DNA of 64,000 bases from Primorskyibacter aestuariivivens (GTDB lineage: Bacteria > Pseudomonadota > Alphaproteobacteria > Rhodobacterales > Rhodobacteraceae). Within the stretch, counting starts at the first letter, position 1, and each line of letters starts with the position of its first letter. This document shows, piece after piece, positions 1 through 8,683 of this stretch. The stretch lies in contig NZ_JAQIOZ010000008.1 in NCBI RefSeq assembly GCF_028023675.1, forward strand, positions 1 through 64,000. Direction: 5' to 3'. The position numbers and the translations under genes were made by a program. The notes beneath the pieces were generated by a model. It was not told the DNA's origin, did not search any database, and worked only from the letters and a program-made list of their open reading frames with translations.

Positions 1-355
1 TGTATTGCAGCTCTGACGGCGTACGTGGTCGTGGCGCTCCCGTGACGAACTTGTCCCATAATGCTTCCTTCAATTCCTGAGAAAAAATCACACCATCAAA
101 CCGTGGGATCAAACACCTAAAGACCAGTACAGGCGTGCAGTGTGATCGAGGCGCGCGGAGGCCTTGGATTGAGCCGGTTTTATGGGGTCTTCGGCCCTTG
201 GCCTTTTGCTCGATCCGCGCAAAGTTGCGACCGCAATCCGCGCAGTGGCCATTCGAAGAGAACGGCAAAATGCGCATAGGACTGAAAACCCGCTCCGCGC
301 AATACATTGTAATCTCATGTGCGTCCGCAACGGGCGCGGACGCACCAACCTGGTC
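1..355. other. Gene-poor left edge, with a weak terminator
   Basis: I see no convincing gene here. The short open frames lack ribosome binding sites and protein-like composition. The only clear structure is a 10-bp inverted repeat, GTGCGTCCGC at 319-328 and GCGGACGCAC at 336-345, with a 7-nt loop. It lies just past the stop codon of the minus-strand monooxygenase gene and could end its transcript. No strong T run follows on that strand, so this is tentative. A plus-strand frame open from base 1 to a TGA ending at 45 could be the tail of a gene outside the window. Confidence 0.4.
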
Positions 356-2155
356 TCAGGACAGGTGATGCACCTCCTGCAACCCGTAGACCGGTGTGTC
401 GATGCCATGCATCCGCGCGGCGATCTGCAGGCTCAGGAACTGTGAATAATGCCGTGATTGGTGCAGGTTGCCGCCATGCATCCAGAGATTCGGCACCTGC
501 GTGGGCTTCCACATGTTGCGCTGTTCGCCTTCCCAGGGGCCAGGGTCCTTGGTGGTGTCCGAGCCAAGCCCCCAGCACTTGCCTAGCTGGTCGGCCTTGT
601 CCTGTCCCATCAGGTCCGCGACCCAACCGTTCATGGAATTGTACCCCGTGGCATAGACGATCACATCGGCGTCCAGATGGGTGCCGTCATCGAGGATCAC
701 GCCGGTTTCATCCACTTCGACCACCTGTCCGCGCTTGAGCTTGATCTCGCCGTCGATGATCAGCTGGCTGGCACCGATGTCGATGTAATATCCCGATCCG
801 CGGCGCAGGTATTTCATGAACAGACCGCTCTCGTCGTCACCCCAGTCGAGCCAGAAGCCCGCCTTTTCGAGGCCCTCGTAAAACTCTGCATCACGTTTCT
901 TCATCTCGGCATAGGCCGGGATCTGGAACTCGTGCAGGATCGCATAGGGCAGTGAGGCAAAGATCAGGTCGGCCTTTTCCGTCGTGACGCCGTTTGCCAC
1001 GGCCTCTTCGGAATAAAGCGCCCCAAGCCCCACCTCCATCAGCGTGTCGGAGCGCACGATATGCGTCGAGGAGCGCTGCACCATGGTTACGTCCACGTCA
1101 TTTTCCCAAAGCGCGGCACAGATGTCATGGGCCGAGTTGTTGGACCCAACCACCACCGCTTTCTTGCCCTTGTAGGCGTCCGGGCCGGGATGCTGGCTGG
1201 AATGATGCTGATCGCCCTTGAACTTCTCCATACCGGGGAAATCGGGCATCCGCGCTTTGCCGGACATGCCGGTGGCCATGACCAGTTGTTTGGGGCGCAG
1301 CACCACCTCTTCGCCGTCGCGATCCACAACCACCGTCCATTCGCCCGTCGTTTCGTCGAAGCTGGCGGATTTGGCCTCGGTCCGGGTCCAGTAGTTCAGC
1401 TCCATCACCTTGGTATACATCTCAAGCCAATCGCCGATCTTGTCCTTGGGGCTGAAGACCGGCCAGTTCTCCGGAAACTTGATGTAAGGCAGATGATCGT
1501 ACCAGACCGGGTCATGCAGGCAGAGCGACTTGTAGCGCTTGCGCCAGCTGTCGCCGGGACGGTCGTTTTTCTCGACAATGATCGTCGGCACGCCCAGTTG
1601 CCGCAGCCGCGCCCCGAGCGCGATGCCGCCCTGTCCCCCGCCGATGATCACGCAATAGGGCTGGGTCGTGTAGCCCAGCTCCGCCTCTTCTTTCGCGCGC
1701 TCTTCGGCCCATGTGGTCCGGTTTTTGCCCGCGCCGTGTTTGGCACCGAGCGGGCGATTGAAGCCCTTGGGCTCTTCATGGCCCTTGAATTCGACCATGG
1801 TGGTCAGCAGGGTCCAGATCTTGCCCTCCTTCAACCGGATCAGGCCGTAGCCCCGCGCCACCTCGGTTTCAAAGCTGATCCAGGCCGTGGTCACCCCGTC
1901 CTCTTCGGTGGGCAATTCGCCCTCCGCCAGCGCCCAGCCGGTCGGTTTGGTTGTCGCAAGCTGGTGTTTGAGCATGTCCGCGACCTGGTCCTTGCCCTCC
2001 ACCGTCTTGATGTTCCATGTGAAGGTCACGAGATCGCGCCAATAGCAATCGTCGTGGAACATTTCGGTCGCGGCGTCGATATCGCCGCGCTCCAGCGCCG
2101 CGCCGAATGTATCCAGAAACGCCTGGGTCTGGTCTGTCAAACTTGTGTCGAGCAT
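356..2155 (-). CDS. FAD-dependent monooxygenase with N-terminal NTF2/SnoaL-like domain
   Basis: This is a 599-residue flavoprotein. The first 130 or so residues look like an NTF2/SnoaL-type domain. A Rossmann FAD site follows (IIGGGQGGIALGARL, about residue 170), then a second dinucleotide site (VVGSNNSAHD, near 345) and a late ATGY motif near 520, as in flavin-containing and Baeyer-Villiger monooxygenases. An FKGDQHHSSQH stretch before the second site resembles the FxGxxxHxxx(W/Y) signature, with His at the last position. The ATG at 2155 is preferred over longer frames because AGGGAGG lies just upstream and the extra upstream residues look non-coding. The substrate is unknown. The nearest upstream gene on the same strand is the AcoR-like regulator, a likely controller. 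Confidence 0.85.
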   Translation of the reverse strand: MLDTSLTDQTQAFLDTFGAALERGDIDAATEMFHDDCYWRDLVTFTWNIKTVEGKDQVADMLKHQLATTKPTGWALAEGELPTEEDGVTTAWISFETEVARGYGLIRLKEGKIWTLLTTMVEFKGHEEPKGFNRPLGAKHGAGKNRTTWAEERAKEEAELGYTTQPYCVIIGGGQGGIALGARLRQLGVPTIIVEKNDRPGDSWRKRYKSLCLHDPVWYDHLPYIKFPENWPVFSPKDKIGDWLEMYTKVMELNYWTRTEAKSASFDETTGEWTVVVDRDGEEVVLRPKQLVMATGMSGKARMPDFPGMEKFKGDQHHSSQHPGPDAYKGKKAVVVGSNNSAHDICAALWENDVDVTMVQRSSTHIVRSDTLMEVGLGALYSEEAVANGVTTEKADLIFASLPYAILHEFQIPAYAEMKKRDAEFYEGLEKAGFWLDWGDDESGLFMKYLRRGSGYYIDIGASQLIIDGEIKLKRGQVVEVDETGVILDDGTHLDADVIVYATGYNSMNGWVADLMGQDKADQLGKCWGLGSDTTKDPGPWEGEQRNMWKPTQVPNLWMHGGNLHQSRHYSQFLSLQIAARMHGIDTPVYGLQEVHHLS

Positions 2156-2268
2156 TTGGTCCTCCCTTTGATCATTCTTCGGATCACTTGCGGAGCATGC
2201 GGGGCCAGCGTCCGTCCGCCTACAGGAAATCGCCTTTCCAGGGCAAAGGGAGGCAGATTTCACCCTCA

Positions 2269-2288
2269 CTTGTTGCGCGCGCAACAAG
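2269..2288. promoter_or_regulatory. Perfect 20-bp palindrome, candidate operator
   Basis: CTTGTTGCGCGCGCAACAAG reads the same on both strands. It lies about 115 bp before the monooxygenase start. Fis-type DNA-binding domains of enhancer-binding proteins usually recognise long palindromes at about this distance, and such a regulator is encoded directly upstream. A further half-site-like GCGCAAC follows at 2289-2295. The binding role is inference. Confidence 0.5.
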
Positions 2289-2389
2289 GCGCAACACGGG
2301 GTTTGCGGGACCGGGACGACGTTTCGGGGATGGGGTGGAAAGGTGGACAAGGTCTGCAAAGAGCCCTTGCGAGACACTCAATTCTGTTT

Positions 2390-2466
2390 TGCCCGGGGGA
2401 ACCCCGGGCAGCGCCCGACCCTCCCCCCGGGAGGGCGCATTGGCGATGTTTCGCAGCGAACCAATG
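2390..2466. repeat. Structured intergenic element with three stems
   Basis: Three inverted repeats lie in a row. The first is a 9-bp stem with a 3-nt loop (2390-2398 with 2402-2410). The second is a GCGCCC/GGGCGC stem (2411-2416 with 2433-2438) enclosing CTCCC/GGGAG. The third is CATTGG/CCAATG (2438-2443 with 2461-2466). No T run marks it as a normal terminator for the minus-strand gene above. It may be a dispersed extragenic palindrome, but no second copy was found in this window. Confidence 0.4.
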
Positions 2467-2634
2467 GCATGAGTGCCGCGCCGGTGTGTATCCCACAAAT
2501 CTTGCATGCGCCCAACCAGGGTCGGGCGCGGCCCCTAGCTCTTTGCAGTGAACGGCAGCTTCGTACCCCATAACCGACACTGGCAATATCATTCGAACGA
2601 CACCCGCATTGCGTAAAAACACGGTAAACAGGCG

Positions 2635-4377
2635 TCAGCTCGGTGTGGTCAAACCGGCTTTGCGCACCCGCCGCAGCACGGTCGAGCGATTGACCCCAAG
2701 CCGCCGGGCCACCTGCGACATGTTCCACTCACAAGCTGCAAGCAGCGCTTCGAGATCGGGTTCCGCCCCCGCTTCGGCAGCGCAGGCCGACAGGCGCGGC
2801 GGAAGGTCCGTCAGGTCGATCACGCCGCCTTCGGCCAGCGCGACTGCAGCATCGAGCGCATGGGCCAGCTCGCGGATATTGCCGGGCCAGTCCCGCCCGG
2901 CCAGTTCGATCCGGGCGGCCGGGGTCAGGCGCATGTCCTCCGGCGCGCGCCGCCGGAATAACCGCTCCAGCAGCCAGTCGAAATCACGGCGCAGGCGCAG
3001 GGCAGGGACCGTCAGGACCGCTCCGGACAGTCGAAAGAACAGGTCGCTGCGGATCGGACTGCTGGCGGCATCAAATTGCGGACCGGCTGCGGCGATCACC
3101 CGCAAATCGTCCCGCGCGTCCAGCAGCCCAAGCAACGCGCCCTGCGCCTCGGCACTCAGGTCTTCGACGCCGCGCAGGAACAGGGTTCCGGGCACCGCCT
3201 CGGCCAGCGCCCGGACCGCATCGGCGGTGAGGCCGGCGCAGCGCAGGGCATGAAAGCTGCGCCCCGAAGCCCCGGACACGTGAATGGCCCGCGCCAGGTA
3301 TTCCTTTCCGGTTCCGGTTTCGCCAAGGATCGTGACAGGCACCATTGTCCGCGCCAGACGACTGGCGCGCTCGGCCAGTTGCGCCATCGCCGGATCAGGC
3401 CCCGCAATACCAGACAGCGCCCCCAGCCCCGCCCGGGCCCGGTCGCGCGACGGCACCGGCGCGGATTGCGGCGCAATCGCGTGACCGAACAGGGCGCGCC
3501 CGTCCTTGAGCCGCAGCACGCGCTCTTCCGTGGGCCTGCCGCGCATCAGGTCGGGCAGGTCATCGACAGACACTTCGATCAGGTCTTCGATATGCCGCCC
3601 AATCAGGCTGCCGGAGTGATCCGGGGCAAGCTGTTCGGCACCCTTTGTCATGCCGATGATCCGCCCGGATCCATCCAGCGCCACAGCCGCTTCAGGATCG
3701 ACATCCAGGAATTCCGGCGATGTCGAAAACCGCAGCACCCAGTCGCGGCGGCTGGACGCCATGAGATTTGCCATTTCGACCCGGCGCGCAGAGGCGGTGA
3801 CCAGCGACAGGGCGAGGTTTTGGCTGGATTTCGGGCTGGGCGAGCGCAAGAGCGAAATGTCGAGCACCGCTGTCAACTGCCCACCCGTGTCATAGATCGG
3901 CGCGGCCGTGCAGGACAGCGGCGTATGGGCCAGCCCGAAATGATCGCTCTGGTGGATGGTGATCGCCTCGCCGGTCACGAGACAGGAGCCGACCCCGCAT
4001 GTGCCCGCGAGGTCTTCGGACCAGTCCGAGCCCAGATAAAGCCCCGCCTGCCGCAACTCATCTTCGAACCTTGGGTCGCCGAAAAAGTCAACGCAGACCC
4101 CTTTGGCATCGGCGAGCAGCAACACATAGTTCTGCCCCGCCACCTGCCGGAACAGGGTCTGAAGCCCGGATCGGGCAATTGCAATCAGCCGTTCGGATTG
4201 TTCGCGGTGCTCCCGTAACCGGGTCTCGGAGACGATATAGGCCGGGTCGGGCCGGGTCGGGTCCATGCCGTAGCGCTCGACGCAACGCCGCCAGCTGTCG
4301 TTGACCAGCCGGTCGCGCCCGGTCTCCTCCCCGTTCAGGACGCGGTCGATCTCGGTGATATGATCCCTGTCCAGCAT
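2635..4377 (-). CDS. AcoR-like regulator with GAF, PAS and degenerate AAA+ domains and Fis-type HTH
   Basis: This 580-residue protein has an AcoR/FhlA-type layout. A GAF-like sensor domain spans about residues 60-200, a PAS-like segment about 220-290, an AAA+ domain about 320-500 and a Fis-type helix-turn-helix sits at the C-terminus (MSQVARRLGVNRSTVLRRV). Walker A is intact (GETGTGKE). The Walker B region reads TLFLRGVEDL where the family has TLFLDEIGDL, and the stretch that should carry the sigma-54 contact loop GAFTGA is deleted. The RDWPGNIREL motif is kept. The ATG at 4377 follows GGAGGAG. Activation through sigma-54 therefore looks unlikely, and the protein may act with another sigma factor or as a repressor. 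Its probable target is the monooxygenase gene downstream. Confidence 0.85.
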   Translation of the reverse strand: MLDRDHITEIDRVLNGEETGRDRLVNDSWRRCVERYGMDPTRPDPAYIVSETRLREHREQSERLIAIARSGLQTLFRQVAGQNYVLLLADAKGVCVDFFGDPRFEDELRQAGLYLGSDWSEDLAGTCGVGSCLVTGEAITIHQSDHFGLAHTPLSCTAAPIYDTGGQLTAVLDISLLRSPSPKSSQNLALSLVTASARRVEMANLMASSRRDWVLRFSTSPEFLDVDPEAAVALDGSGRIIGMTKGAEQLAPDHSGSLIGRHIEDLIEVSVDDLPDLMRGRPTEERVLRLKDGRALFGHAIAPQSAPVPSRDRARAGLGALSGIAGPDPAMAQLAERASRLARTMVPVTILGETGTGKEYLARAIHVSGASGRSFHALRCAGLTADAVRALAEAVPGTLFLRGVEDLSAEAQGALLGLLDARDDLRVIAAAGPQFDAASSPIRSDLFFRLSGAVLTVPALRLRRDFDWLLERLFRRRAPEDMRLTPAARIELAGRDWPGNIRELAHALDAAVALAEGGVIDLTDLPPRLSACAAEAGAEPDLEALLAACEWNMSQVARRLGVNRSTVLRRVRKAGLTTPS

Positions 4378-4542
4378 GCGGCCTCTCCTCCGCGCAACAC
4401 GCTATACCAGCTCCGTTCAAACACCAAATCGCTCAGGCCGATTGCGCCACCCCCCGCAGTGCTGCGCGATCCCGCCTATGACCTGCATTCCCCGTGTCGG
4501 GACAGCATAACACGTAAAAACCGACCCGAGCTTATCCCATCC

Positions 4543-5544
4543 TCAGATCGACAGTCGTGCCGCCTGTGTTCCGCGTTCGCGATAGGGGGTCGTGTCGTAA
4601 TGCGACCGGTAGCATTTGGAGAAATGCGACGGCGAGGCAAAGCCACAGGCCAGTGCCACGTTGATCACGCTCATATCGGTCTGCATCAGCAGGTTACGCG
4701 CCTTTTGCAGGCGCAGCTCCATGTAATAGCGCTTGGGCGAGCGGTTGAGGTAGCGCCGGAAAAGCCGTTCAAGCTGCCGCGTGGACATGCCCACCTCCTT
4801 GGCGAGGATCGACGGGCTGATCGGTTCCTCGATATTGCTTTCCATCATCTGGATCACCAGGCTCAGCTTGGGGTGTCGCACGCCGATGCGGGTGGGGACC
4901 GAGAGCCGCTGCGTGTCCTGATCGGTGCGGATCGAGGAATAGATCTGCTGGTCGGCCACCGCATTGGCCAGCTCTTCGCCATGGGCGTTGGCGATCACCT
5001 TGAGCATCAGGTCGATCGAGCTGGTGCCGCCGGCGGTGGTCATGCGGTTGCCGTCAATGACAAAGACCGATTTGGTCAGCGTGACCTCGTCGAACTCTTC
5101 GGAAAAGCTGTCATGGTTTTCCCAGTGGATCGTCGCCTTTTTCCCGTCCAGCAATCCGGCGCGCGCCAGCGTGTAAGACGCGGTGCACAGCCCCGCCATT
5201 TTCACGCCCTTGCGGGCCTCGCGGCGCAGCCAGTTGAGCAGCTTCTTGGTGGTGGCATGCTGGATATCGATCCCGCCGCACAGAATGACGATGTCATCGC
5301 GCATCAGCTCGCACAGATCGCTTTCCAGCCGGAACACCGTGCCCGCCGAGCAGGAGCATTCCTCGCCGCCTTCGCCGATGATCATCCATTCATAAAGTGT
5401 CTTGCCGGACATGCGATTGGCGATCCGCAGGCAGTCAATCGCCGCCGCGAAAGACAGCAGCGTGAATTTGTCCTGAAGCACGAAAATCGCCCGTTGCGGC
5501 TTGGCCGGGGCATCCACTTCGACTTGGGTGGTTTGGGGAAGCAT
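4543..5544 (-). CDS. GlxA-family AraC-type transcriptional regulator
   Basis: This 333-residue protein has an N-terminal DJ-1/PfpI-like (class I glutamine amidotransferase-like) domain at about residues 15-190, including the GLCTASYTLARAGLLDG region. Two AraC-type helix-turn-helix motifs fill the C-terminus (SPSILAKEVGMSTRQLERLF and VALACGFASPSHFSKCYRSH). The layout matches GbdR/CdhR-type regulators of quaternary-amine catabolism, but the ligand cannot be told from sequence. The ATG at 5544 is preferred. A longer frame starts at 5625, but its extra 27 residues are not family-like and have no clear ribosome site. A GTTCG-GG-CGAAC inverted repeat lies just upstream of the start, at 5547-5558. 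The gene is divergent from the DAHP synthase gene. Confidence 0.85.
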   Translation of the reverse strand: MLPQTTQVEVDAPAKPQRAIFVLQDKFTLLSFAAAIDCLRIANRMSGKTLYEWMIIGEGGEECSCSAGTVFRLESDLCELMRDDIVILCGGIDIQHATTKKLLNWLRREARKGVKMAGLCTASYTLARAGLLDGKKATIHWENHDSFSEEFDEVTLTKSVFVIDGNRMTTAGGTSSIDLMLKVIANAHGEELANAVADQQIYSSIRTDQDTQRLSVPTRIGVRHPKLSLVIQMMESNIEEPISPSILAKEVGMSTRQLERLFRRYLNRSPKRYYMELRLQKARNLLMQTDMSVINVALACGFASPSHFSKCYRSHYDTTPYRERGTQAARLSI

Positions 5545-5725
5545 AGTTCGGGCGAACCTTTCAGAAGGTCTCTTATCGACTCGTTGTGTCGTTTGCGACG
5601 TATTGGCACAGTTGGCCCGAGCCATCCGGCAAGGTCAAGCAATCTGGTGAAATTCGCGTATGGCCCCCCGGCTTTTCCGCTTGTATAAGCGCTAACACCA
5701 AAATCCAAACCACCGGAGTAGAGAG

Positions 5726-7096
5726 ATGAGCGAGTGGCAAAAATCTGACTGGCGCAACAAGCCCCGGGTTCAGATGCCCGATTATACCGACGCGGAGGCC
5801 CTGAATGCCGTTGAGGCGCAGCTGGCCAAATATCCGCCGCTCGTCTTTGCGGGCGAGGCGCGCACGCTCAAATCCAAGCTTGCCGCCGCATCGCGGGGCG
5901 AGGCGTTCCTGTTGCAGGGCGGCGATTGCGCCGAAAGCTTCGAACAGTTCAGCGCTGATGGCATCCGCGACACGTTCAAGGTGATGCTGCAGATGGCGAT
6001 GGTCCTGACCTTTGGCGCCAAGGTGCCGGTGGTCAAGGTGGGCCGCATGGCGGGGCAGTTCGCCAAGCCGCGCAGCGCGCCGACCGAGGTCAAGGATGGC
6101 GTGGAGCTGCCCAGCTACCGTGGCGACATCATCAATGAGCTGGACTTCACGCCCGAGGCGCGCATCCCCGACCCGCGCAAGATGCTGCAGGCCTACACCC
6201 AGGCGGCGGCAACGCTGAACCTGCTGCGGGCGTTCTCAACGGGCGGCTATGCGGATGTGCATCAGGTCCATCAATGGACGCTGGGCTTTACCGAAGGCGA
6301 AAAAGCCGCGCGTTACCGCGATATGGCCAACCGGATCAGCGACACGCTTGATTTCATGAAGGCCGCGGGTGTGGACAGCGACAACACCAATGCGCTCCAG
6401 ACCGTGAGTTTCTACACCAGCCATGAATCGCTGCTGCTGGAATATGAAGAGGCGCTCTGCCGCAAGGATTCGACCTCGGGCAAGTGGCTGGCCGGGTCCG
6501 GGCACATGATCTGGATCGGTGACCGCACCCGCCAGCCCGATGGCGCGCATGTGGAATTTGCACGCGGCGTTCTGAACCCGGTGGGGCTGAAATGTGGTCC
6601 GACCACCACGGCCGAGGATCTCAAGGTTCTGATGGCAAAGCTGAACCCCGAGAATGAGGCCGGCAAGCTGACTCTGATCGCGCGGTTTGGGGCCGGATCG
6701 GTGGGCGAGCATCTGCCGCGTCTGATCAAGGCGGTGCAGGAAGAGGGTGCCAACGTGGTCTGGTGCTGTGACCCGATGCACGGCAACACGATCAAATCGG
6801 CCAGCGGTTACAAGACCCGGCCCTTTGACAGCGTGCTGCGCGAAGTGCGCGAGTTCTTCGGGGTGCACAAGGCCGAGGGCACGATCCCCGGCGGTGTGCA
6901 TTTCGAGATGACCGGCCAGGACGTGACCGAATGCACCGGCGGCGTGCGCGCCGTGACAGACGAGGACCTGTCGGATCGCTACCACACCGCCTGCGACCCG
7001 CGTCTGAACGCCTCGCAATCGCTGGAACTGGCTTTCCTTGTGGCCGAGGAACTGACCGCCGCGCGCGAAGACGGCAAAGGCAGCGTTGCGGTCTGA
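5726..7096 (+). CDS. Class II 3-deoxy-7-phosphoheptulonate synthase
   Basis: This enzyme joins phosphoenolpyruvate and erythrose 4-phosphate in the first step of the shikimate pathway. The 456-residue length and motifs are those of the class II (plant/AroAII) type. They include GGDCAESF with the metal-ligand cysteine, [21 protein letters not shown], a CDPMHGNT histidine, [12 protein letters not shown] and CDPRLNASQ. The start at 5726 follows GGAGTAGAGAG. No partner shikimate genes lie next to it. A strong terminator follows 23 bp after the stop, so it is probably a single-gene unit. Confidence 0.95.
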   Translation: MSEWQKSDWRNKPRVQMPDYTDAEALNAVEAQLAKYPPLVFAGEARTLKSKLAAASRGEAFLLQGGDCAESFEQFSADGIRDTFKVMLQMAMVLTFGAKVPVVKVGRMAGQFAKPRSAPTEVKDGVELPSYRGDIINELDFTPEARIPDPRKMLQAYTQAAATLNLLRAFSTGGYADVHQVHQWTLGFTEGEKAARYRDMANRISDTLDFMKAAGVDSDNTNALQTVSFYTSHESLLLEYEEALCRKDSTSGKWLAGSGHMIWIGDRTRQPDGAHVEFARGVLNPVGLKCGPTTTAEDLKVLMAKLNPENEAGKLTLIARFGAGSVGEHLPRLIKAVQEEGANVVWCCDPMHGNTIKSASGYKTRPFDSVLREVREFFGVHKAEGTIPGGVHFEMTGQDVTECTGGVRAVTDEDLSDRYHTACDPRLNASQSLELAFLVAEELTAAREDGKGSVAV

Positions 7097-7119
7097 TCTT
7101 TCGCACAGCGTTGAAATGC

Positions 7120-7150
7120 AAAGCCCCCGCCGGTGACGGCGGGGGCTTTT
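7120..7150 (+). terminator. Rho-independent terminator of the DAHP synthase gene
   Basis: AAAGCCCCCGCC pairs with GGCGGGGGCTTTT around a short GTGA loop. The stem is long and GC-rich with an A run before and a T run after, so it could work in both directions. Confidence 0.9.
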
Positions 7151-7274
7151 CGTAGGGAATGGCCCCGAAGAATGTGATCGATGCTGAGAATGCCATGCGC
7201 GCGCGAATGTCGGAATCGAGCCCAGGATGCCAGCCCACCAATCGATGTGCCCACGCCCGCCAGCATCCATGAAC

Positions 7275-7321
7275 CCGATTTCTTTAAAAGAAATCGGTCC
7301 GGAAACTTTAAAAGTTTCCGG
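7275..7321. repeat. Double A/T-cored hairpin repeat, copy 1
   Basis: Two 9-bp hairpins are adjacent. CCGATTTCT pairs with AGAAATCGG (7275-7297), and CCGGAAACT pairs with AGTTTCCGG (7299-7321). Both have the core TTAAA. A similar double hairpin with CCGAAATCT/AGATTTCGG lies at 46101-46160. Both copies follow plus-strand genes, which suggests a terminator-like or dispersed palindrome family. Confidence 0.6.
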
Positions 7322-7453
7322 CGCATTGGTCCGCTCCGTCCCGCCCAGCAGGCATGCGTTTCCAATCCGCCCATCACTCCAAACACGTGACGGCGCCAGC
7401 CAGTTATTTCACAGCCGTTCATCAGCTGCCGCGCCGTGATTTCGGGTTCTGAT

Positions 7454-7487
7454 ACCGGTTTCAGGTCCTCCCCGAACCGGTTTCAGG
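7454..7487. promoter_or_regulatory. Two 12-bp direct repeats, 22-bp period
   Basis: ACCGGTTTCAGG occurs at 7454-7465 and again at 7476-7487, about two helical turns apart and 66-99 bp before the hydrolase start. The spacing suits two regulator subunits binding one face of the DNA. No regulator is assigned. Confidence 0.4.
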
Positions 7488-7552
7488 ACGCGGCATCACG
7501 CGATCCCTTGCAAACCTGCCTTCGACGGACACGTCACGGAGGGAGAGTTTCC

Positions 7553-8611
7553 ATGGCAAGCGCAAGACGGGTTGTGCAGGCGGGCATAGCCGCAATGGCA
7601 ATCGGGCTGACGGGGTGGGGCGGCTTTGAGCTGTTCCGTCCTGCATATGAGGGCGGCGCGGGGATCGCTTATGGCGCGGCCCATGCGCCATTGCGCGGCA
7701 CCGATGTAGAGTTCCACATCTGGTATCCGGCAGAGCCCGGCGGCAAGCGTGTGCGCGTGGGTGGCAATGGCGTGTTCCATGGCACACCCGCCGGGCGTCG
7801 CGCGCCGCATCGCGCGGGGCGGTTCCCGGCCATCGTGATCTCGCACGGGGCAGGGGGGAATGCCGGACAATTCGGCTGGATCGCTGAGAAACTGGCCGAG
7901 GCCGGGTTTGTCGTGCTGCTGCCCAACCATCCGGGCACGACCACCGGCAATGCCTCGGCCCAAGCTGCGGTGCGGGTCTGGGAGCGTCCCGGGGATGTGA
8001 CTGCAGTCCTGGATGAGGTGACCGGCCATCCCGACCGGTATCCCTTTGTCGATCCCGACCGCATGGCCGCGCTTGGCTTTTCCGCAGGGGGGTATACCGC
8101 CATGGCGCTGTCGGGCGCGCGGGGGGACCCGGACCGGCTGCAACGCTTTTGCGATGCGGGCGATCACGGCATGTCGGATTGCGCCTTTCTCGCGCAATTC
8201 GGGATTGACCTGCACAAGATGGATCTGAGCCCCGCCGGGCAGGACCTGCGCGATCCCAGGTTCAGCACGGCGGTCATTGTCGATCCGGGTATCGTCAGCA
8301 CGCTGACGCAGGACAGCCTGTCCGAAATTGCCGTCCCGATGATGGTGGCCAATCTGGGTGATGAGAACCTTGTCCCGCAGGGGGTCTATACGCGGCAGGC
8401 AGCTGAGCAGATTCCGGGGGCGGACTATGTGGTGATCCCGGATGCGACGCATTTCAGCTTTCTGGCGGAATGCACACCCAAGGGCGCGGCGATCCTGAAG
8501 GATGAAGGCGAGCCCGACCCGCTCTGCGACGATGCGGGCGGACGGTCCCGTGCGGCGATCCTCGCAGAACTGGCACAGCGGATCCTGGCCTTTTTCAACG
8601 ATCACCTTTGA
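7553..8611 (+). CDS. Exported alpha/beta hydrolase, PAF-acetylhydrolase/dienelactone hydrolase-like
   Basis: This 352-residue protein begins with a hydrophobic signal or anchor segment (AGIAAMAIGLTGWGGF). An alpha/beta hydrolase fold follows. HGAGGN near residue 98 is the oxyanion region, GFSAGGY is the nucleophile elbow with the catalytic serine, and a late DATHFSF supplies the likely catalytic histidine. An FCDAGDHGMSDCAF segment and the ECTPKG...LCDDAGG tail carry cysteines that could form disulfides in the periplasm. The ATG at 7553 follows a GGAGGGAG ribosome site. The substrate is not predictable beyond an ester or lactone. Confidence 0.8.
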   Translation: MASARRVVQAGIAAMAIGLTGWGGFELFRPAYEGGAGIAYGAAHAPLRGTDVEFHIWYPAEPGGKRVRVGGNGVFHGTPAGRRAPHRAGRFPAIVISHGAGGNAGQFGWIAEKLAEAGFVVLLPNHPGTTTGNASAQAAVRVWERPGDVTAVLDEVTGHPDRYPFVDPDRMAALGFSAGGYTAMALSGARGDPDRLQRFCDAGDHGMSDCAFLAQFGIDLHKMDLSPAGQDLRDPRFSTAVIVDPGIVSTLTQDSLSEIAVPMMVANLGDENLVPQGVYTRQAAEQIPGADYVVIPDATHFSFLAECTPKGAAILKDEGEPDPLCDDAGGRSRAAILAELAQRILAFFNDHL

Positions 8612-8630
8612 CCGGGTGCACCGGCAAACG

Positions 8631-8664
8631 AAAAGCCCCGCTCCGATAGCGGAGCGGGGCTTTT
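8631..8664. terminator. Bidirectional terminator between convergent genes
   Basis: AAAAGCCCCGCTCC pairs with GGAGCGGGGCTTTT around GATAGC. It lies between the plus-strand hydrolase gene and the minus-strand bactofilin gene, with A and T runs that serve both. Confidence 0.9.
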
Positions 8665-8683
8665 GAAAGTCTCGCGGCGGGTG

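Larger units (their letters stand above)
2156..2634. other. Intergenic region with operator and hairpins
   Basis: This 479-bp gap separates the AcoR-like regulator gene from the monooxygenase gene, both on the minus strand. It holds the 20-bp palindrome at 2269-2288 and the structured element at 2390-2466, each listed separately. I found no convincing gene, and no good match to a sigma-54 -24/-12 promoter (GG-N10-GC in TGGCAC-N5-TTGC context) on the minus strand upstream of 2155. Confidence 0.5.
7097..7552. other. Intergenic region before the hydrolase gene
   Basis: This gap has no supported gene. It holds the terminator at 7120-7150, a double hairpin repeat at 7275-7321 and a pair of 12-bp direct repeats at 7454-7487 that could regulate the hydrolase gene. 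A frame-compatible extension of the hydrolase gene up to 7436 has no ribosome site and is not counted as coding. Confidence 0.5.

Noticed and set aside
1061-2551. Plus-strand 496-codon open frame
   Set aside because: It is the antisense shadow of the monooxygenase gene, with no ribosome site and shadow-type composition rich in Arg, His and Gly.
2156-2634. Sigma-54 promoter for the monooxygenase gene
   Set aside because: No GG-N10-GC pair in a TGGCAC-N5-TTGC context was found on the minus strand, which also fits the degenerate regulator.
6236-7270. Minus-strand 344-codon open frame
   Set aside because: It is antisense to the DAHP synthase gene and crosses its terminator.
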